DNA of 33,752 nt from an uncultured Prevotella sp. (GTDB lineage: Bacteria > Bacteroidota > Bacteroidia > Bacteroidales > Bacteroidaceae): contig USRA01000016.1 of the NCBI GenBank assembly GCA_900557035.1, positions 1-33,752 of the forward strand. The letters run 5' to 3'. A program made the position numbers and the translations under genes. Below are positions 17,269 through 25,998 of this stretch, piece by piece. A model generated the notes under the pieces. The model worked only from the letters and a program-made list of their open reading frames with translations. It was not told the origin of the DNA and ran no database searches. The first letter of the stretch is position 1, and each line of letters starts with the position of its first letter.

Positions 17269-18701
17269 CAGATCTGCAGTGGGGATGTAACAAATATTCT
17301 AGCATCATGTGCGATAAGGAATTCGAGATCGCGGAATCCCCAAAGCACACTGATGCAAGGCATTCCGCTGTTCTTGGCGGTCATGACATCCACATCACTG
17401 TCGCCGATATAGACAGCACTTTCCCTATCGGCATTCATCTGGCGCAAAGCCTCATTTACCGTATCTGGGGCTGGCTTTTTCTGAATATCCTCACGCTCAC
17501 CTATAGCCACATCTACCAAGTCGCCAAAGAAATGGCGGCAGAGGGCTTGGGTGGCAGCATAAAACTTATTGCTCACCACGGCAATATTCTTGCCTCTATC
17601 CTTCAATTCCTGTAACATTTCCATCACACCCGGATAAGGCTGCGTGGTATCAAGATTATGCATCATATAGTGCTTGCGGAAATCGGCAAACACCTGTTCA
17701 AACTTCTCATTTTCCAAACCATCCGGAATGGCACGTTCCATCAATTTCTTGATACCGTTTCCAACAAAGCGGCGCACTTCATCTACGGTTCGCTCAGGAA
17801 AGCCATTCGTCTTGAGGGCATAATTGCAGCTCGCAGCCAAATCGCCAAGGGTAGAAAGCAAGGTACCATCCAAGTCGAAGATATAGGTGTCGAAATTAAA
17901 CTGAGCATGAGGCGGCATCTTCTTCACACGGAACTCACCACCATGGAGGATACAGACATCCTTGGAATAAAGGCGGATCTCATCCGGACCGCTAACCGCA
18001 TAGCGGTTGGCTTTCTCCTCCTCATCATGGCCATAGGCCAAGCCTGTTCCCATGGTGCGATTCTCACCAAACTCCCATCTCTTGAACTGATGGGTCCTGG
18101 CATCCACTACCACATATTTATACTCCAGCGGAGCCTCCAAAGCCTGCACGTTGACAGAGAGCACCCAACTGGTTCCGCCCTGATGAATCATCGGGAGATA
18201 ATGGTCGGTATTCCACTCGCCCAAGGTAGGATGATTACCCAGCAGTGCCACAGCCTCACCCTCGTGAAGATGAGGAGCAGAAACCTTGAAAATCACGGTC
18301 TGCTCGAACAGAGGCAGTTTGGCAGCCTCACTACCCGTCCAGACTACCGGAGCCGTATAGTTGATGAAAGCGCCCTGCATCTCGTTCTCATCATCCAGCC
18401 AGAAGTCGGACAGGATATAGTTTCTATTCGCCTCATACACATAGGCTCTAGGAGAAGCAACAGATTCCCTGCGCACCACGTTTCCCTCGGCATCCACCAC
18501 CTTATAATAATAGGCTACAGCCACAAAGGGATGATGACGGTTTTCCAAAGTATGGGTTTCAGCCATCCAATGATAACCGTCCAAAGTGTTCATCGCCAGA
18601 TCTACCACCTTCCGCTTTCCGTCACGTGCGAAGAAGGTGATATCGGCATGCAAGGACTCCCCCCACTCTGCCTTGTATGATATTGTAAATTTCATTCTCA
18701 T
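17265..18701 (-). CDS. tandem CBM20 starch-binding modules fused to a HAD phosphatase
   Basis: This 478-residue protein has three parts. Residues 1-115 (MRMKFTISYKAEWGESLHAD) resemble the first CBM20 module of Bacteroidales 4-alpha-glucanotransferase MalQ. Residues about 134-240 are a second, clear CBM20 (VALLGNHPTLGEWN with W163; LEYKYVVVDA; WEFGENRTM). Residues about 262-478 are a full Gph-like HAD phosphatase of 217 residues: motif I FDLDGT with D276/D278, motif II VVSN (S377), motif III K409 in QKKPAP, motif IV GDSDVD (433-438). It has no signal peptide. The parts suggest a cytoplasmic phosphatase held on glycogen or starch-like glucan. Substrate is unknown. Internal Met262 could start a HAD-only form. 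Confidence 0.88.
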   Translation of the reverse strand: MRMKFTISYKAEWGESLHADITFFARDGKRKVVDLAMNTLDGYHWMAETHTLENRHHPFVAVAYYYKVVDAEGNVVRRESVASPRAYVYEANRNYILSDFWLDDENEMQGAFINYTAPVVWTGSEAAKLPLFEQTVIFKVSAPHLHEGEAVALLGNHPTLGEWNTDHYLPMIHQGGTSWVLSVNVQALEAPLEYKYVVVDARTHQFKRWEFGENRTMGTGLAYGHDEEEKANRYAVSGPDEIRLYSKDVCILHGGEFRVKKMPPHAQFNFDTYIFDLDGTLLSTLGDLAASCNYALKTNGFPERTVDEVRRFVGNGIKKLMERAIPDGLENEKFEQVFADFRKHYMMHNLDTTQPYPGVMEMLQELKDRGKNIAVVSNKFYAATQALCRHFFGDLVDVAIGEREDIQKKPAPDTVNEALRQMNADRESAVYIGDSDVDVMTAKNSGMPCISVLWGFRDLEFLIAHDARIFVTSPLQIC

Positions 18702-18747
18702 ATCATCAATCGTTTTAATATGTCAATATTCCTCAGTTTCTATGATG

Positions 18748-18755
18748 CAAAGGTA
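18748..18755 (-). promoter_or_regulatory. -7 box of the CBM20-HAD promoter
   Basis: TACCTTTG on the minus strand fits TAnnTTTG. No clear -33 TTTG is seen. It lies about 46 nt upstream of the start codon. Confidence 0.6.
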
Positions 18756-18816
18756 ATGAAAATCTTCATACCACGGATAAAGAATCAGCGAATTAACCTA
18801 TTTTAATTGACTACGC

Positions 18817-18847
18817 TTTGCTATTTGGCATTTTTACTGTACTTTTG
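18817..18847 (+). promoter_or_regulatory. promoter of mltG
   Basis: TTTG (18817-18820), a 19-nt spacer, TACTTTTG (18840-18847), a full match to the Bacteroidetes consensus. Confidence 0.8.
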
Positions 18848-18851
18848 CACC

Positions 18852-18912
18852 AAAATGTTTTAAGAATAGAAAATGTTTCAAGAAGAATAGAAAATGTTTT
18901 AAGTAGATAAAG
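18852..18912 (+). repeat. three imperfect tandem repeats in the mltG leader
   Basis: The element AAAATGTTTYAAG occurs three times (starting at 18852, 18870 and 18891), with AGAATAG between copies, at steps of 18 and 21 nt. The array fills nearly all of the leader between the predicted transcription start and the start codon. Copies contain ATG triplets but no reading frame of note. Confidence 0.7.
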
Positions 18913-18915
18913 AAA

Positions 18916-19968
18916 ATGAAGAAAAAGAAAACAACTTCTAAGTTTTACCTCTATGGCGCCATCGGCTGCATCGCCGTCATCGCCATCGCAGGCTATCTCT
19001 ACTGCTTCTCATCATTCTCGAAAAGCAGCGAAACCAAGTATGTATATATCGACGCCGATGACAACATCGACTCCGTATATAATAAGGTGCAGCCTATCGC
19101 CAAGAGCATTCCGATGCGGGCATTCCGCACACTCACCCTTCATTCCGGCTATGCCGAGCACATCCGCACCGGTAGATACGCCATCCATCCCGGAGACGGA
19201 GCACTCAAGGTCTGGCGCCACATGAAGAACGGTTTGCAGGAACCAGTCAACCTCACCATACCTTCCGTACGCACCATCGACAAGCTCGCCGTGGAGCTGA
19301 GCAAGAAACTGATGCTCGACAGCACAGAAATCAAGAAGGCACTTACAGATGAGGCTGTTTGCGAGAAGATGGGCTACGATACCGCCACCATCGCCTGCAT
19401 GTTTATCCCTAACACCTACGATATCTACTGGAATGTATCCATCGAGAAATTCCTGGAACGCATGAAGAAAGAGAGCGACAAGTTCTGGAACTTTGAGCGC
19501 ACGGAGAAGGCCAAGACGATGAAGCTCACCCCTAACCAGGTGATTACACTTGCCAGTATCGTGGATGAGGAAACTGCCAACAACGGCGAGAAACCGATGA
19601 TTGCAGGTATGTATTACAACCGACTGATGCTGCGCAATGCAGAGTATCCGGAAGGTATGCCACTGCAGGCTGACCCAACCATCAAGTTCGCCTGGAAGCG
19701 TTTCGAACTGAAGCGTATCTACAACAACCTCCTGTACATCAAGAGCCCATACAACACCTACAAGAATCCAGGTCTTCCTCCTGGTCCAATCCGCATACCA
19801 TCGGTTGCCGGCATTGATGCCGTACTCAATCATGTAAAGCACGAGTATCTCTATATGTGCGCCAAGGAGGATTTCAGCGGCACCCACAATTTTGCCCGCA
19901 CCTATCAGGAGCATCTGCAGAATGCTGCAAAATATTCCAAGGCACTCAACGAAAGAGGAATCAAGTAA
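18916..19968 (+). CDS. mltG: endolytic murein transglycosylase MltG
   Basis: MltG cuts nascent peptidoglycan glycan strands at the inner membrane and sets their length. This 350-residue protein starts with a basic stretch and one membrane anchor (about 11-31, YLYGAIGCIAVIAIAGYLYC), then a LysM-like region, then the YceG domain. The catalytic Glu is E219 in LASIVDEET (212-220), aligning with E218 of E. coli MltG. Conserved GMPLQADPTIKFA, SPYNTYKNPGLPPGPI and HNFARTYQEH follow. It is a single-gene unit with its own promoter, a repeated leader and a strong terminator. Confidence 0.95.
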   Translation: MKKKKTTSKFYLYGAIGCIAVIAIAGYLYCFSSFSKSSETKYVYIDADDNIDSVYNKVQPIAKSIPMRAFRTLTLHSGYAEHIRTGRYAIHPGDGALKVWRHMKNGLQEPVNLTIPSVRTIDKLAVELSKKLMLDSTEIKKALTDEAVCEKMGYDTATIACMFIPNTYDIYWNVSIEKFLERMKKESDKFWNFERTEKAKTMKLTPNQVITLASIVDEETANNGEKPMIAGMYYNRLMLRNAEYPEGMPLQADPTIKFAWKRFELKRIYNNLLYIKSPYNTYKNPGLPPGPIRIPSVAGIDAVLNHVKHEYLYMCAKEDFSGTHNFARTYQEHLQNAAKYSKALNERGIK

Positions 19969-19980
19969 ACGACATATCAG

Positions 19981-20025
19981 AAAACTTGCAAAATGACAGA
20001 CATTTTGCAAGTTTTCTGTTTTTTA
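19981..20025 (+). terminator. terminator of mltG
   Basis: AAAACTTGCAAAATG and CATTTTGCAAGTTTT form a perfect 15-bp stem with loop ACAGA, then TTTTTT. The T-tract runs straight into the -33 box of the next promoter. Confidence 0.92.
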
Positions 20026-20057
20026 TTTGGTAGTCTCCCTAAATTGTTGTAAATTTG
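20026..20057 (+). promoter_or_regulatory. promoter of the ACT-PFL operon
   Basis: TTTG (20026-20029), a 20-nt spacer, TAAATTTG (20050-20057), a full match. It puts the start of the ACT gene at ATG 20093, not further upstream. Confidence 0.85.
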
Positions 20058-20092
20058 CAGCATTAAACTTTCCATATAAAATAATTTATTAC

Positions 20093-20365
20093 ATGAACAG
20101 AACGATTATTACAGTAGTGGGCAAGGATACAAAGGGTATCATCGCCAGAGTTTGTACCTATTTGGCAGAGAAAGACGTCAATATCTTGGATATCTCTCAG
20201 ACCATCGTGCAGGAGTACTTCAACATGATGATGATTGTTGACATGGGTAAGATGAATACATCTTTCGAGACTGTTGCCGATGAACTCGCTGATCTTGGCA
20301 AGAGCATTGGTGTTCAGGTAAAATGCCAGCGTGAGGAAATCTTCAACATGATGCACCGCATCTAA
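20093..20365 (+). CDS. ACT domain-containing protein (UPF0237)
   Basis: This is a 90-residue single ACT domain, starting MNRTIITVVGKDTKGIIARV with AEKDVNILDISQTIVQEYF and EEIFNMMHRI at the end. ACT domains usually bind amino acids or other small ligands as dimers. In-frame codons upstream of ATG 20093 are excluded because they lie in the promoter. It sits 31 nt before the PFL gene, a pairing seen across many bacteria, so the two are probably a ligand sensor and its partner. The ligand is not known. Confidence 0.9.
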   Translation: MNRTIITVVGKDTKGIIARVCTYLAEKDVNILDISQTIVQEYFNMMMIVDMGKMNTSFETVADELADLGKSIGVQVKCQREEIFNMMHRI

Positions 20366-20396
20366 GTTTATCACTTTTTAAATCAATAGAAGGAAT

Positions 20397-21761
20397 ATGA
20401 TCAATATATCTGAGGTTATCGAAACCAACAAGATGATTGAGCAGGAGAACTTCGACGTGCGCACCATCACCATGGGTATCAACCTCCTGGATTGTGCCAC
20501 TTCAGATCTCGACCAGCTCTGTCAGAACATTTATAATAAGATTACCCGCCTCGCCAAGGATCTGGTGAAGACCGGTGAGGACATCTCTAAAGAGTATGGT
20601 GTGCCTATCGTAAACAAGCGCATCTCTATCACTCCTATCGCACTCGTAGGTGGTTCTGCCTGCAAGACTACCGATGACTATGTGAAGATTGCCAAGACTC
20701 TCGACAGGTGTGCCAAGGAGTTGGGTGTCAACTTCCTCGGTGGATACTCTGCCATCGTAAGCAAGGGTATGAGCAAGAGCGATGAGCTTCTCATCCGTTC
20801 TATCCCTCAGGCTATGGCTCAGACCGATTTCATCTGCAGCTCTGTAAACGTAGGTTCTACCAAGACCGGTATCAATATGGATGCTGTACGCCTGCTGGGC
20901 GAAATCATCAAGGATACAGCCGAGGCTACCAAGGATAATGGTTCTTTGGGTTGCGCTAAGCTCGTGGTTCTCTGCAATGCTCCTGATGATAACCCATTCA
21001 TGGCTGGTGCCTTCCATGGTGTTTCTGAGGCAGACGCTGTTGTCAGCGTTGGTGTCAGCGGTCCTGGTGTAGTTAAATATGCATTAGAGAAGGTGAAGGG
21101 CGAAAGCTTCGAGGTTCTCTGCGAGACTATCAAGCGTACTGCTTTCAAGATTACCCGTGTAGGTCAGCTGGTTGCTAAGGAGGCATCACGCCGCCTGAAC
21201 GTACCATTCGGTATCATCGACCTTTCATTGGCTCCTACTCCAGCCATCGGCGACAGCGTAGCTGATATTCTGGAGTTGATAGGTTTGGAGCGTGCTGGTG
21301 CTCCAGGTACAACCGCAGCACTCGCACTCTTGAACGACCAGGTTAAGAAGGGCGGTATCATGGCTTCTTCTTATGTCGGCGGTTTGAGTGGTGCCTTCAT
21401 CCCTGTTTCTGAAGACCAGGGTATGATCAATGCCGTAGAGGCAGGTGCACTTACCATCGAGAAGCTGGAGGCAATGACTTGCGTTTGCTCTGTAGGTCTG
21501 GATATGATTGCCATCCCTGGCGATACAGCAGCTACCACCATCTCTGGTGTCATTGCAGATGAGGCTGCCATTGGTATGGTAAACCAGAAGACTACTGCCG
21601 TCCGCATCATCCCTGTTGTGGGTATGAAGGTAGGTGATACTGTAGATTTCGGCGGTTTGTTGGGTTATGCTCCAATCATGCCGGTTAATCAGTTCAGCTG
21701 CTCTGATTTCGTAAATCGTGTAGGTCGCATTCCTGCTCCTATCCACAGCTTTAAGAATTAA
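20397..21761 (+). CDS. PFL family protein (UPF0210/DUF711)
   Basis: This 454-residue cytoplasmic protein has the UPF0210 pattern: [14 protein letters not shown] near the N-terminus, [61 protein letters not shown] and a glycine-rich C-terminal [13 protein letters not shown]. The family is structurally related to pyruvate formate-lyase but the glycyl-radical activity is not established, and its function is unknown. It is the second gene after the ACT protein and ends at a GGGGGAG hairpin terminator. Confidence 0.92.
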   Translation: MINISEVIETNKMIEQENFDVRTITMGINLLDCATSDLDQLCQNIYNKITRLAKDLVKTGEDISKEYGVPIVNKRISITPIALVGGSACKTTDDYVKIAKTLDRCAKELGVNFLGGYSAIVSKGMSKSDELLIRSIPQAMAQTDFICSSVNVGSTKTGINMDAVRLLGEIIKDTAEATKDNGSLGCAKLVVLCNAPDDNPFMAGAFHGVSEADAVVSVGVSGPGVVKYALEKVKGESFEVLCETIKRTAFKITRVGQLVAKEASRRLNVPFGIIDLSLAPTPAIGDSVADILELIGLERAGAPGTTAALALLNDQVKKGGIMASSYVGGLSGAFIPVSEDQGMINAVEAGALTIEKLEAMTCVCSVGLDMIAIPGDTAATTISGVIADEAAIGMVNQKTTAVRIIPVVGMKVGDTVDFGGLLGYAPIMPVNQFSCSDFVNRVGRIPAPIHSFKN

Positions 21762-21787
21762 GACATTTAAAACTTTCCATATCGTTT

Positions 21788-21830
21788 GGGGGAGGCATCA
21801 GTCTATCATGGCTGCTTGCTCCCCCTTTTT
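21788..21830 (+). terminator. terminator of the ACT-PFL operon
   Basis: GGGGGAG (21788-21794) pairs with CTCCCCC (21819-21825) across a 24-nt loop with partial GCA/TGC extension, then TTTTT. Confidence 0.82.
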
Positions 21831-21938
21831 CATATGCTGGCTCTTGCCAGTCCATCGGAGAATAATATAGAATTTATTATAGGAGGATTTTTCAACCGTA
21901 TAGGGCAAAATTGTTTTTAAGACTAGAAGAAAGTTCCG

Positions 21939-22008
21939 TTCAAAACTATTGAACGGACATTCAGAACTATTGAACGGACATTCAAAACTATTGAACGGAG
22001 ATTCAACG
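21939..22008. repeat. 21-bp tandem repeats of a dyad
   Basis: Three units of exactly 21 bp (from 21939, 21960 and 21981) and a partial fourth. Each contains TTCAAAACTATTGAA or the one-base variant TTCAGAACTATTGAA, a 5-bp dyad (TTCAA/TTGAA) around AACTA. In the first unit the dyad extends to TCCGTTCAA/TTGAACGGA. Spacing is two helical turns. No spacer diversity, so it is not CRISPR. Confidence 0.85.
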
Positions 22009-22085
22009 TCACAGAACGAAGCTTTCTACTAACTCTAGAAACATTTTCCTTTAAAGGTAGAAAGTAATTTCCCTAGCACTTGCAG

Positions 22086-23081
22086 CTACTTTTCTATACT
22101 GGCACCAAACTGCAGCACATACTTGATCTGCTTGCCGGCAACATGAGAAGGATTCTTCCATTTACCACCCAAAACCAGAATAGTAGCTGACTGATGAGCA
22201 GGAACAGCATCTACTGCCTGCTGCAAAGTCATGAAATTACCCCTACCCTCGGCACTTACCACATAATCATAATGACGAATGTGCTTCTTCAGCGCAGGAA
22301 CCTGCTCGGCCAAGGCATCAGCCAATGCATTAGCTACCACATGCGCACCATAGACATTATAATGGGTGTTATCTTTTTTACCCTTTGGAACCTGAGGATT
22401 CTCGCCTGGCATAAACCACATGTGAAGCTTTCTGCTACCTTCGATACCCATCTTGGTTTCAATGTCGTGGGTAATCTTGGTAGCATCCACGAATGGCACA
22501 TTCAATGCCTTGGCTACATGGCGTGGAGCTACGACATAAGCTCCGTGGGTATCTATGAGCGTATCACTGTTGATGAGTTCTTTGCCATCATATTGTTTGT
22601 CACGTAGTTTCTCGTCGTTATCATTCTTCAAATCCTCAGAATAATAGCAGCGGCGAACCACACTGTTCAGAAGCACAGGGATGCCCCCCTTCTGGCGGGT
22701 TTCGTTTACATACTTGGCGAGATGCGCATCAAAGGTACCGCCAGGCTCGGTATAACGATCAGAGAAATGCTTCTCATCATTATGACCAAACTGGATCAGG
22801 ACATAATCGCCTGGCTGCATCTTATCAAGAATCTTCTGCCATCTTCCCTCATCCAGAAAGCTCTTGGAGCTTCTGCCGTTTACCGCATGGTTGTCAACGA
22901 TAATCTGATCGTCGAAGCAACCTTGCAACACCATGCCCCAACCACGTTCCGGACTCGTTTTGTACCATTGCTTTTCGGCAGCGGAAGAATCACCAATAAC
23001 GAAAATAGTAGTTTTCCTGGAACTGGAAGTCATCATCAGCACCAAGACAAATACAGACAAAAAAGTTATTATTCTTTTCAT
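22086..23081 (-). CDS. CE12-type rhamnogalacturonan acetylesterase with a short CE8-like tail
   Basis: This exported SGNH/GDSL esterase should remove acetyl groups from pectic polysaccharide. It has a signal peptide (1-20, MKRIITFLSVFVLVLMMTSS), block I GDSSAAEK with nucleophile S32, block II NGRSSKSF (68-75), block III FGHNDEK (N101) and block V DNTHYNVYG (D237, H240). From residue 271, YDYVVSAEGRGNFMTLQQAV then DAVPA looks like the opening of a CE8 pectin methylesterase, but the protein stops at 331 without the beta-helix. It may be a trimmed CE12-CE8 fusion. It is the only obvious glycan-degradation enzyme in this window. Confidence 0.85.
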   Translation of the reverse strand: MKRIITFLSVFVLVLMMTSSSRKTTIFVIGDSSAAEKQWYKTSPERGWGMVLQGCFDDQIIVDNHAVNGRSSKSFLDEGRWQKILDKMQPGDYVLIQFGHNDEKHFSDRYTEPGGTFDAHLAKYVNETRQKGGIPVLLNSVVRRCYYSEDLKNDNDEKLRDKQYDGKELINSDTLIDTHGAYVVAPRHVAKALNVPFVDATKITHDIETKMGIEGSRKLHMWFMPGENPQVPKGKKDNTHYNVYGAHVVANALADALAEQVPALKKHIRHYDYVVSAEGRGNFMTLQQAVDAVPAHQSATILVLGGKWKNPSHVAGKQIKYVLQFGASIEK

Positions 23082-23238
23082 TGTTTTATATAGTTTGAGT
23101 TTTTAAATGTTTCTAGCCCTAAAGCTAATAAAAATCCGCCTCCTATGCAGAGTTTTCACAAATTCATACACAAGAGAACGGACGTAATGGTAAATATATA
23201 CGGTAGAAAAACCTTATACCAAAATAGTATAGCCTTTA

Positions 23239-24603
23239 TTATTTCTTAACGACAGCGATGAGCTCCTCTGCAGAAACCAAAGTCTGCTCACCACTCTCCA
23301 TATTCTTCAATGTAACCTTGCCAGCAGCCATCTCATTCTCGCCAGCGAGAACTACGAATGGAATCTGCTTCGCGTTGGCATAGCTCATCTGCTTCTTCAT
23401 CTTCGCCTTGTCTGGGAAGATTTCAGTGCGGATACCAGCTGCACGAGCGGCAGTCACGATAGGAAGACAATAGGCAGTCTCTTTCTCACCGAAATTGATG
23501 AAGAGCACCTGAGTAGAATTGACCGCCTCCTTTGGATAGAGATCGAGAGCATTGAGCACATCGTAGATGCGGTCGGCACCGAAACTGATACCTACTCCAC
23601 TCAATCCTGGCAAGCCAAAGATACCGGTAAGGTTGTCGTAACGACCGCCACCGGTGATACTGCCCATAGGAGTATCAAGCGCCTTCACCTCGAAGATGGC
23701 ACCAGTATAATAGTTCAAGCCACGAGCCAAAGTAAGATCAAGTTCAATCTCATTGTTCAAACCTACAGACTTCAAAGTATCAAGGATAAACTTAGTTTCC
23801 TCTACACCCTTCAATCCGATTTCAGAACCTTCGAGCACCTTGGAAATCACTTCAAGCTTCTCATCATTAGAACCAGACAATGAGATGATTGGCTGCAACT
23901 TCTCAATTGCTTCTTCAGAGATACCATCCTTGCGCAGCTCCTCGTTCACATTGTCAAGACCAATCTTGTCGAGCTTATCGATAGCCACGGTGATATCTAC
24001 GATTTTCTCTGCCTCGCCAATAACCTCAGCGATGCCGGTAAGGATCTTGCGGTTGTTGATCTTGATGCAGACACGCACACCAAACTTGGTAAAGACTGTA
24101 TCTACAATCTGCATCAACTCAACCTCGTTGAGAAGAGAATCAGAACCAACCACGTCGGCATCGCACTGATAGAACTCACGATAGCGACCCTTCTGTGGAC
24201 GGTCGGCACGCCATACTGGCTGAATCTGATAGCGCTTGAAAGGCATCTGCAACTCATCACGATGCTGCACTACGTAGCGTGCGAAAGGCACGGTAAGATC
24301 GTAGCGAAGACCCTTCTCGCAGAGCTTTGCAGCCAACTTGAGTGATCCGAGCGAATGAATATCCTCATCGCTCACCTTATTCATATAGTCACCTGAATTC
24401 AAAATCTTAAAGAGCAGCTTGTCGCCCTCCTCGCCATACTTACCCATCAAGGTCTGAAGGGTCTCCATGGCAGGAGTCTCAATCTGCTGGAATCCGTAAA
24501 GGGCATACACATCCTTGATGGTATTGAAGATGTAATTACGCTTTGCCATCTCAACAGGACCGAAATCGCGGGTACCCTTTGGAATACTTGGTTTCTGAGC
24601 CAT
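23239..24603 (-). CDS. hisS: histidyl-tRNA synthetase
   Basis: HisS charges tRNA-His. The 454-residue protein starts [20 protein letters not shown]. Class II motif 2 region includes [19 protein letters not shown], the HisRS-specific [15 protein letters not shown] and GGGRYDNL, then motif 3 [17 protein letters not shown]-terminal anticodon-binding domain (about 365-454) follows. It lies 96 nt after purA on the same strand. The gap contains AT-rich repeats but no clear terminator, so co-transcription with fur-purA is likely. Confidence 0.96.
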   Translation of the reverse strand: MAQKPSIPKGTRDFGPVEMAKRNYIFNTIKDVYALYGFQQIETPAMETLQTLMGKYGEEGDKLLFKILNSGDYMNKVSDEDIHSLGSLKLAAKLCEKGLRYDLTVPFARYVVQHRDELQMPFKRYQIQPVWRADRPQKGRYREFYQCDADVVGSDSLLNEVELMQIVDTVFTKFGVRVCIKINNRKILTGIAEVIGEAEKIVDITVAIDKLDKIGLDNVNEELRKDGISEEAIEKLQPIISLSGSNDEKLEVISKVLEGSEIGLKGVEETKFILDTLKSVGLNNEIELDLTLARGLNYYTGAIFEVKALDTPMGSITGGGRYDNLTGIFGLPGLSGVGISFGADRIYDVLNALDLYPKEAVNSTQVLFINFGEKETAYCLPIVTAARAAGIRTEIFPDKAKMKKQMSYANAKQIPFVVLAGENEMAAGKVTLKNMESGEQTLVSAEELIAVVKK

Positions 24604-24604
24604 T

Positions 24605-24691
24605 TATTTATGTTAAATATTAAATGTTAAATGTTTAATGCCTAGTGCTATGCTCACCCTTAAGCAAACATCATACACCAAACATTAAACA
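24605..24691 (-). repeat. AT-rich repeat and inverted repeat between purA and hisS
   Basis: The motif TTAAATRTTAAATG recurs in short steps near 24613-24640, and TGTTTAATG (24632-24640) pairs with CATTAAACA (24683-24691). There is no T-tract on the minus strand to support a terminator. It may be a transcript-processing or translation element. Confidence 0.4.
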
Positions 24692-24699
24692 CTATCAAA

Positions 24700-25974
24700 T
24701 TATTTACGAACAATAGTCTGAGCGCGGTCTGGACCGATAGAGATGATACCAATCTTGGTCTCAAGGAACTCCTCTACGAATGCAATGTAGTCCTTGAATT
24801 CCTGTGGGAACTGATCCTCAGAAGTAAACTGAGTCATATCCGTCTTCCATCCCTTGAACTCCTTGTAAACAGGCTCTACGTTATCAATCTCGTAAGGGAA
24901 ATCTGTAGTAACAGTGCCATCAGGCAACTTGTAAGCCACGCAAGCCTTGATGGTATCGAAACCATCGAGCACGTCGCTCTTCATCATAATAAGCTCGGTT
25001 ACACCGTTTACCATAACAGAATACTTGAGCTGTACGAGGTCGCACCAGCCACAACGACGCTCACGGCCAGTAACAGCACCGTACTCATGACCGAGGTCAC
25101 GGATCTTAGCACCAGTCTCATCGAAAAGCTCTGTTGGGAATGGACCGGCACCTACGCGAGTACAGTAAGCCTTCATGATACCATAGACATTGCCGATACG
25201 GTTAGGACCGATACCCAGACCGATGCAAGCACCCGCACAGATGGTATTAGAAGAAGTTACGAAAGGATAAGAACCGAAGTCAACATCGAGCATAGTACCC
25301 TGAGCACCCTCGCAGAGGATGTCCTTGCCAGAGCGGAGCACCTTGTTGATCTCCACCTCGCTGTCGATGAGCTTAAACTGCTTCAAGTATTCGATGCCCT
25401 CCATCCAGGTTTTCTCTACCTCAGTGATATCGAAATCAGTGTATCCGAGGCTAGCGATAGTCTTGAGATGAGCAGCCTTGTGAGCAGCATACTTCTCCTC
25501 GAAGTTTTCGAGGATATCACCCACGCGAAGACCTGTACGGCTTACCTTATCAGTATAAGTAGGGCCAATACCCTTACCAGTGGTACCTACCTTGTTCTTG
25601 CCCTTGGAAGCCTCGATGGCAGCATCGAGCACACGGTGAGTAGGCATGATGAGATGAGCCTTCTTGGAAATGAAGAGACGGCTCTTGAGGTCATGGCCAC
25701 TCTTCTCCAAATCCTTAGCCTCGCCCATAAAGAGGTCTGGAGCCAAGACTACGCCGTTACCGATGATGTTTACCTTGCCGCCCTGGAAGATACCAGAAGG
25801 GATAGAACGAAGAACATACTTCTCGCCTTCGAACTCGAGAGTATGACCCGCATTAGGACCACCCTGGAAACGAGCAATGACATCATACTTAGGGGTCAAA
25901 ACATCAACCACCTTACCTTTTCCTTCATCGCCCCACTGCAAACCGAGCAGGACATCTACTTTACCTGTGTTCAT
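24700..25974 (-). CDS. purA: adenylosuccinate synthetase
   Basis: PurA joins IMP and aspartate using GTP in the first committed step to AMP. The 424-residue protein begins MNTGKVDVLLGLQWGDEGKG, with the GDEGKGK phosphate-binding loop and catalytic Asp, then GGPNAGHT, GTTGKGIGPTYTDK, CEGAQGTMLDVDFG and TGRERRCGWCDL. All family signatures are present and the length is normal. It starts 24 nt after fur and precedes hisS. Confidence 0.97.
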   Translation of the reverse strand: MNTGKVDVLLGLQWGDEGKGKVVDVLTPKYDVIARFQGGPNAGHTLEFEGEKYVLRSIPSGIFQGGKVNIIGNGVVLAPDLFMGEAKDLEKSGHDLKSRLFISKKAHLIMPTHRVLDAAIEASKGKNKVGTTGKGIGPTYTDKVSRTGLRVGDILENFEEKYAAHKAAHLKTIASLGYTDFDITEVEKTWMEGIEYLKQFKLIDSEVEINKVLRSGKDILCEGAQGTMLDVDFGSYPFVTSSNTICAGACIGLGIGPNRIGNVYGIMKAYCTRVGAGPFPTELFDETGAKIRDLGHEYGAVTGRERRCGWCDLVQLKYSVMVNGVTELIMMKSDVLDGFDTIKACVAYKLPDGTVTTDFPYEIDNVEPVYKEFKGWKTDMTQFTSEDQFPQEFKDYIAFVEEFLETKIGIISIGPDRAQTIVRK

Positions 25975-25998
25975 TTCTATAAAATATAGTTATTTTTA

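Larger units (their letters stand above)
21762..22085. other. convergent intergenic region after PFL and the esterase
   Basis: Besides the PFL terminator it holds a small hairpin (CTGGC-TCTT-GCCAG near 21840), a 21-bp tandem repeat array at 21939-22008, and a spaced inverted repeat CTTTCTAC/GTAGAAAG near 22023-22064. I see no gene and no remnant of the missing CE8 domain. Confidence 0.65.

Noticed and set aside
21939..22008. Repeats as a CRISPR array
   Set aside because: Units are 21 bp, directly tandem with no spacers, and there are no cas genes.
23213..23230. Short inverted repeat TATAC/GTATA just after hisS as a terminator
   Set aside because: Only 5 A/T-rich base pairs with a weak T-tail. 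Not enough to call.
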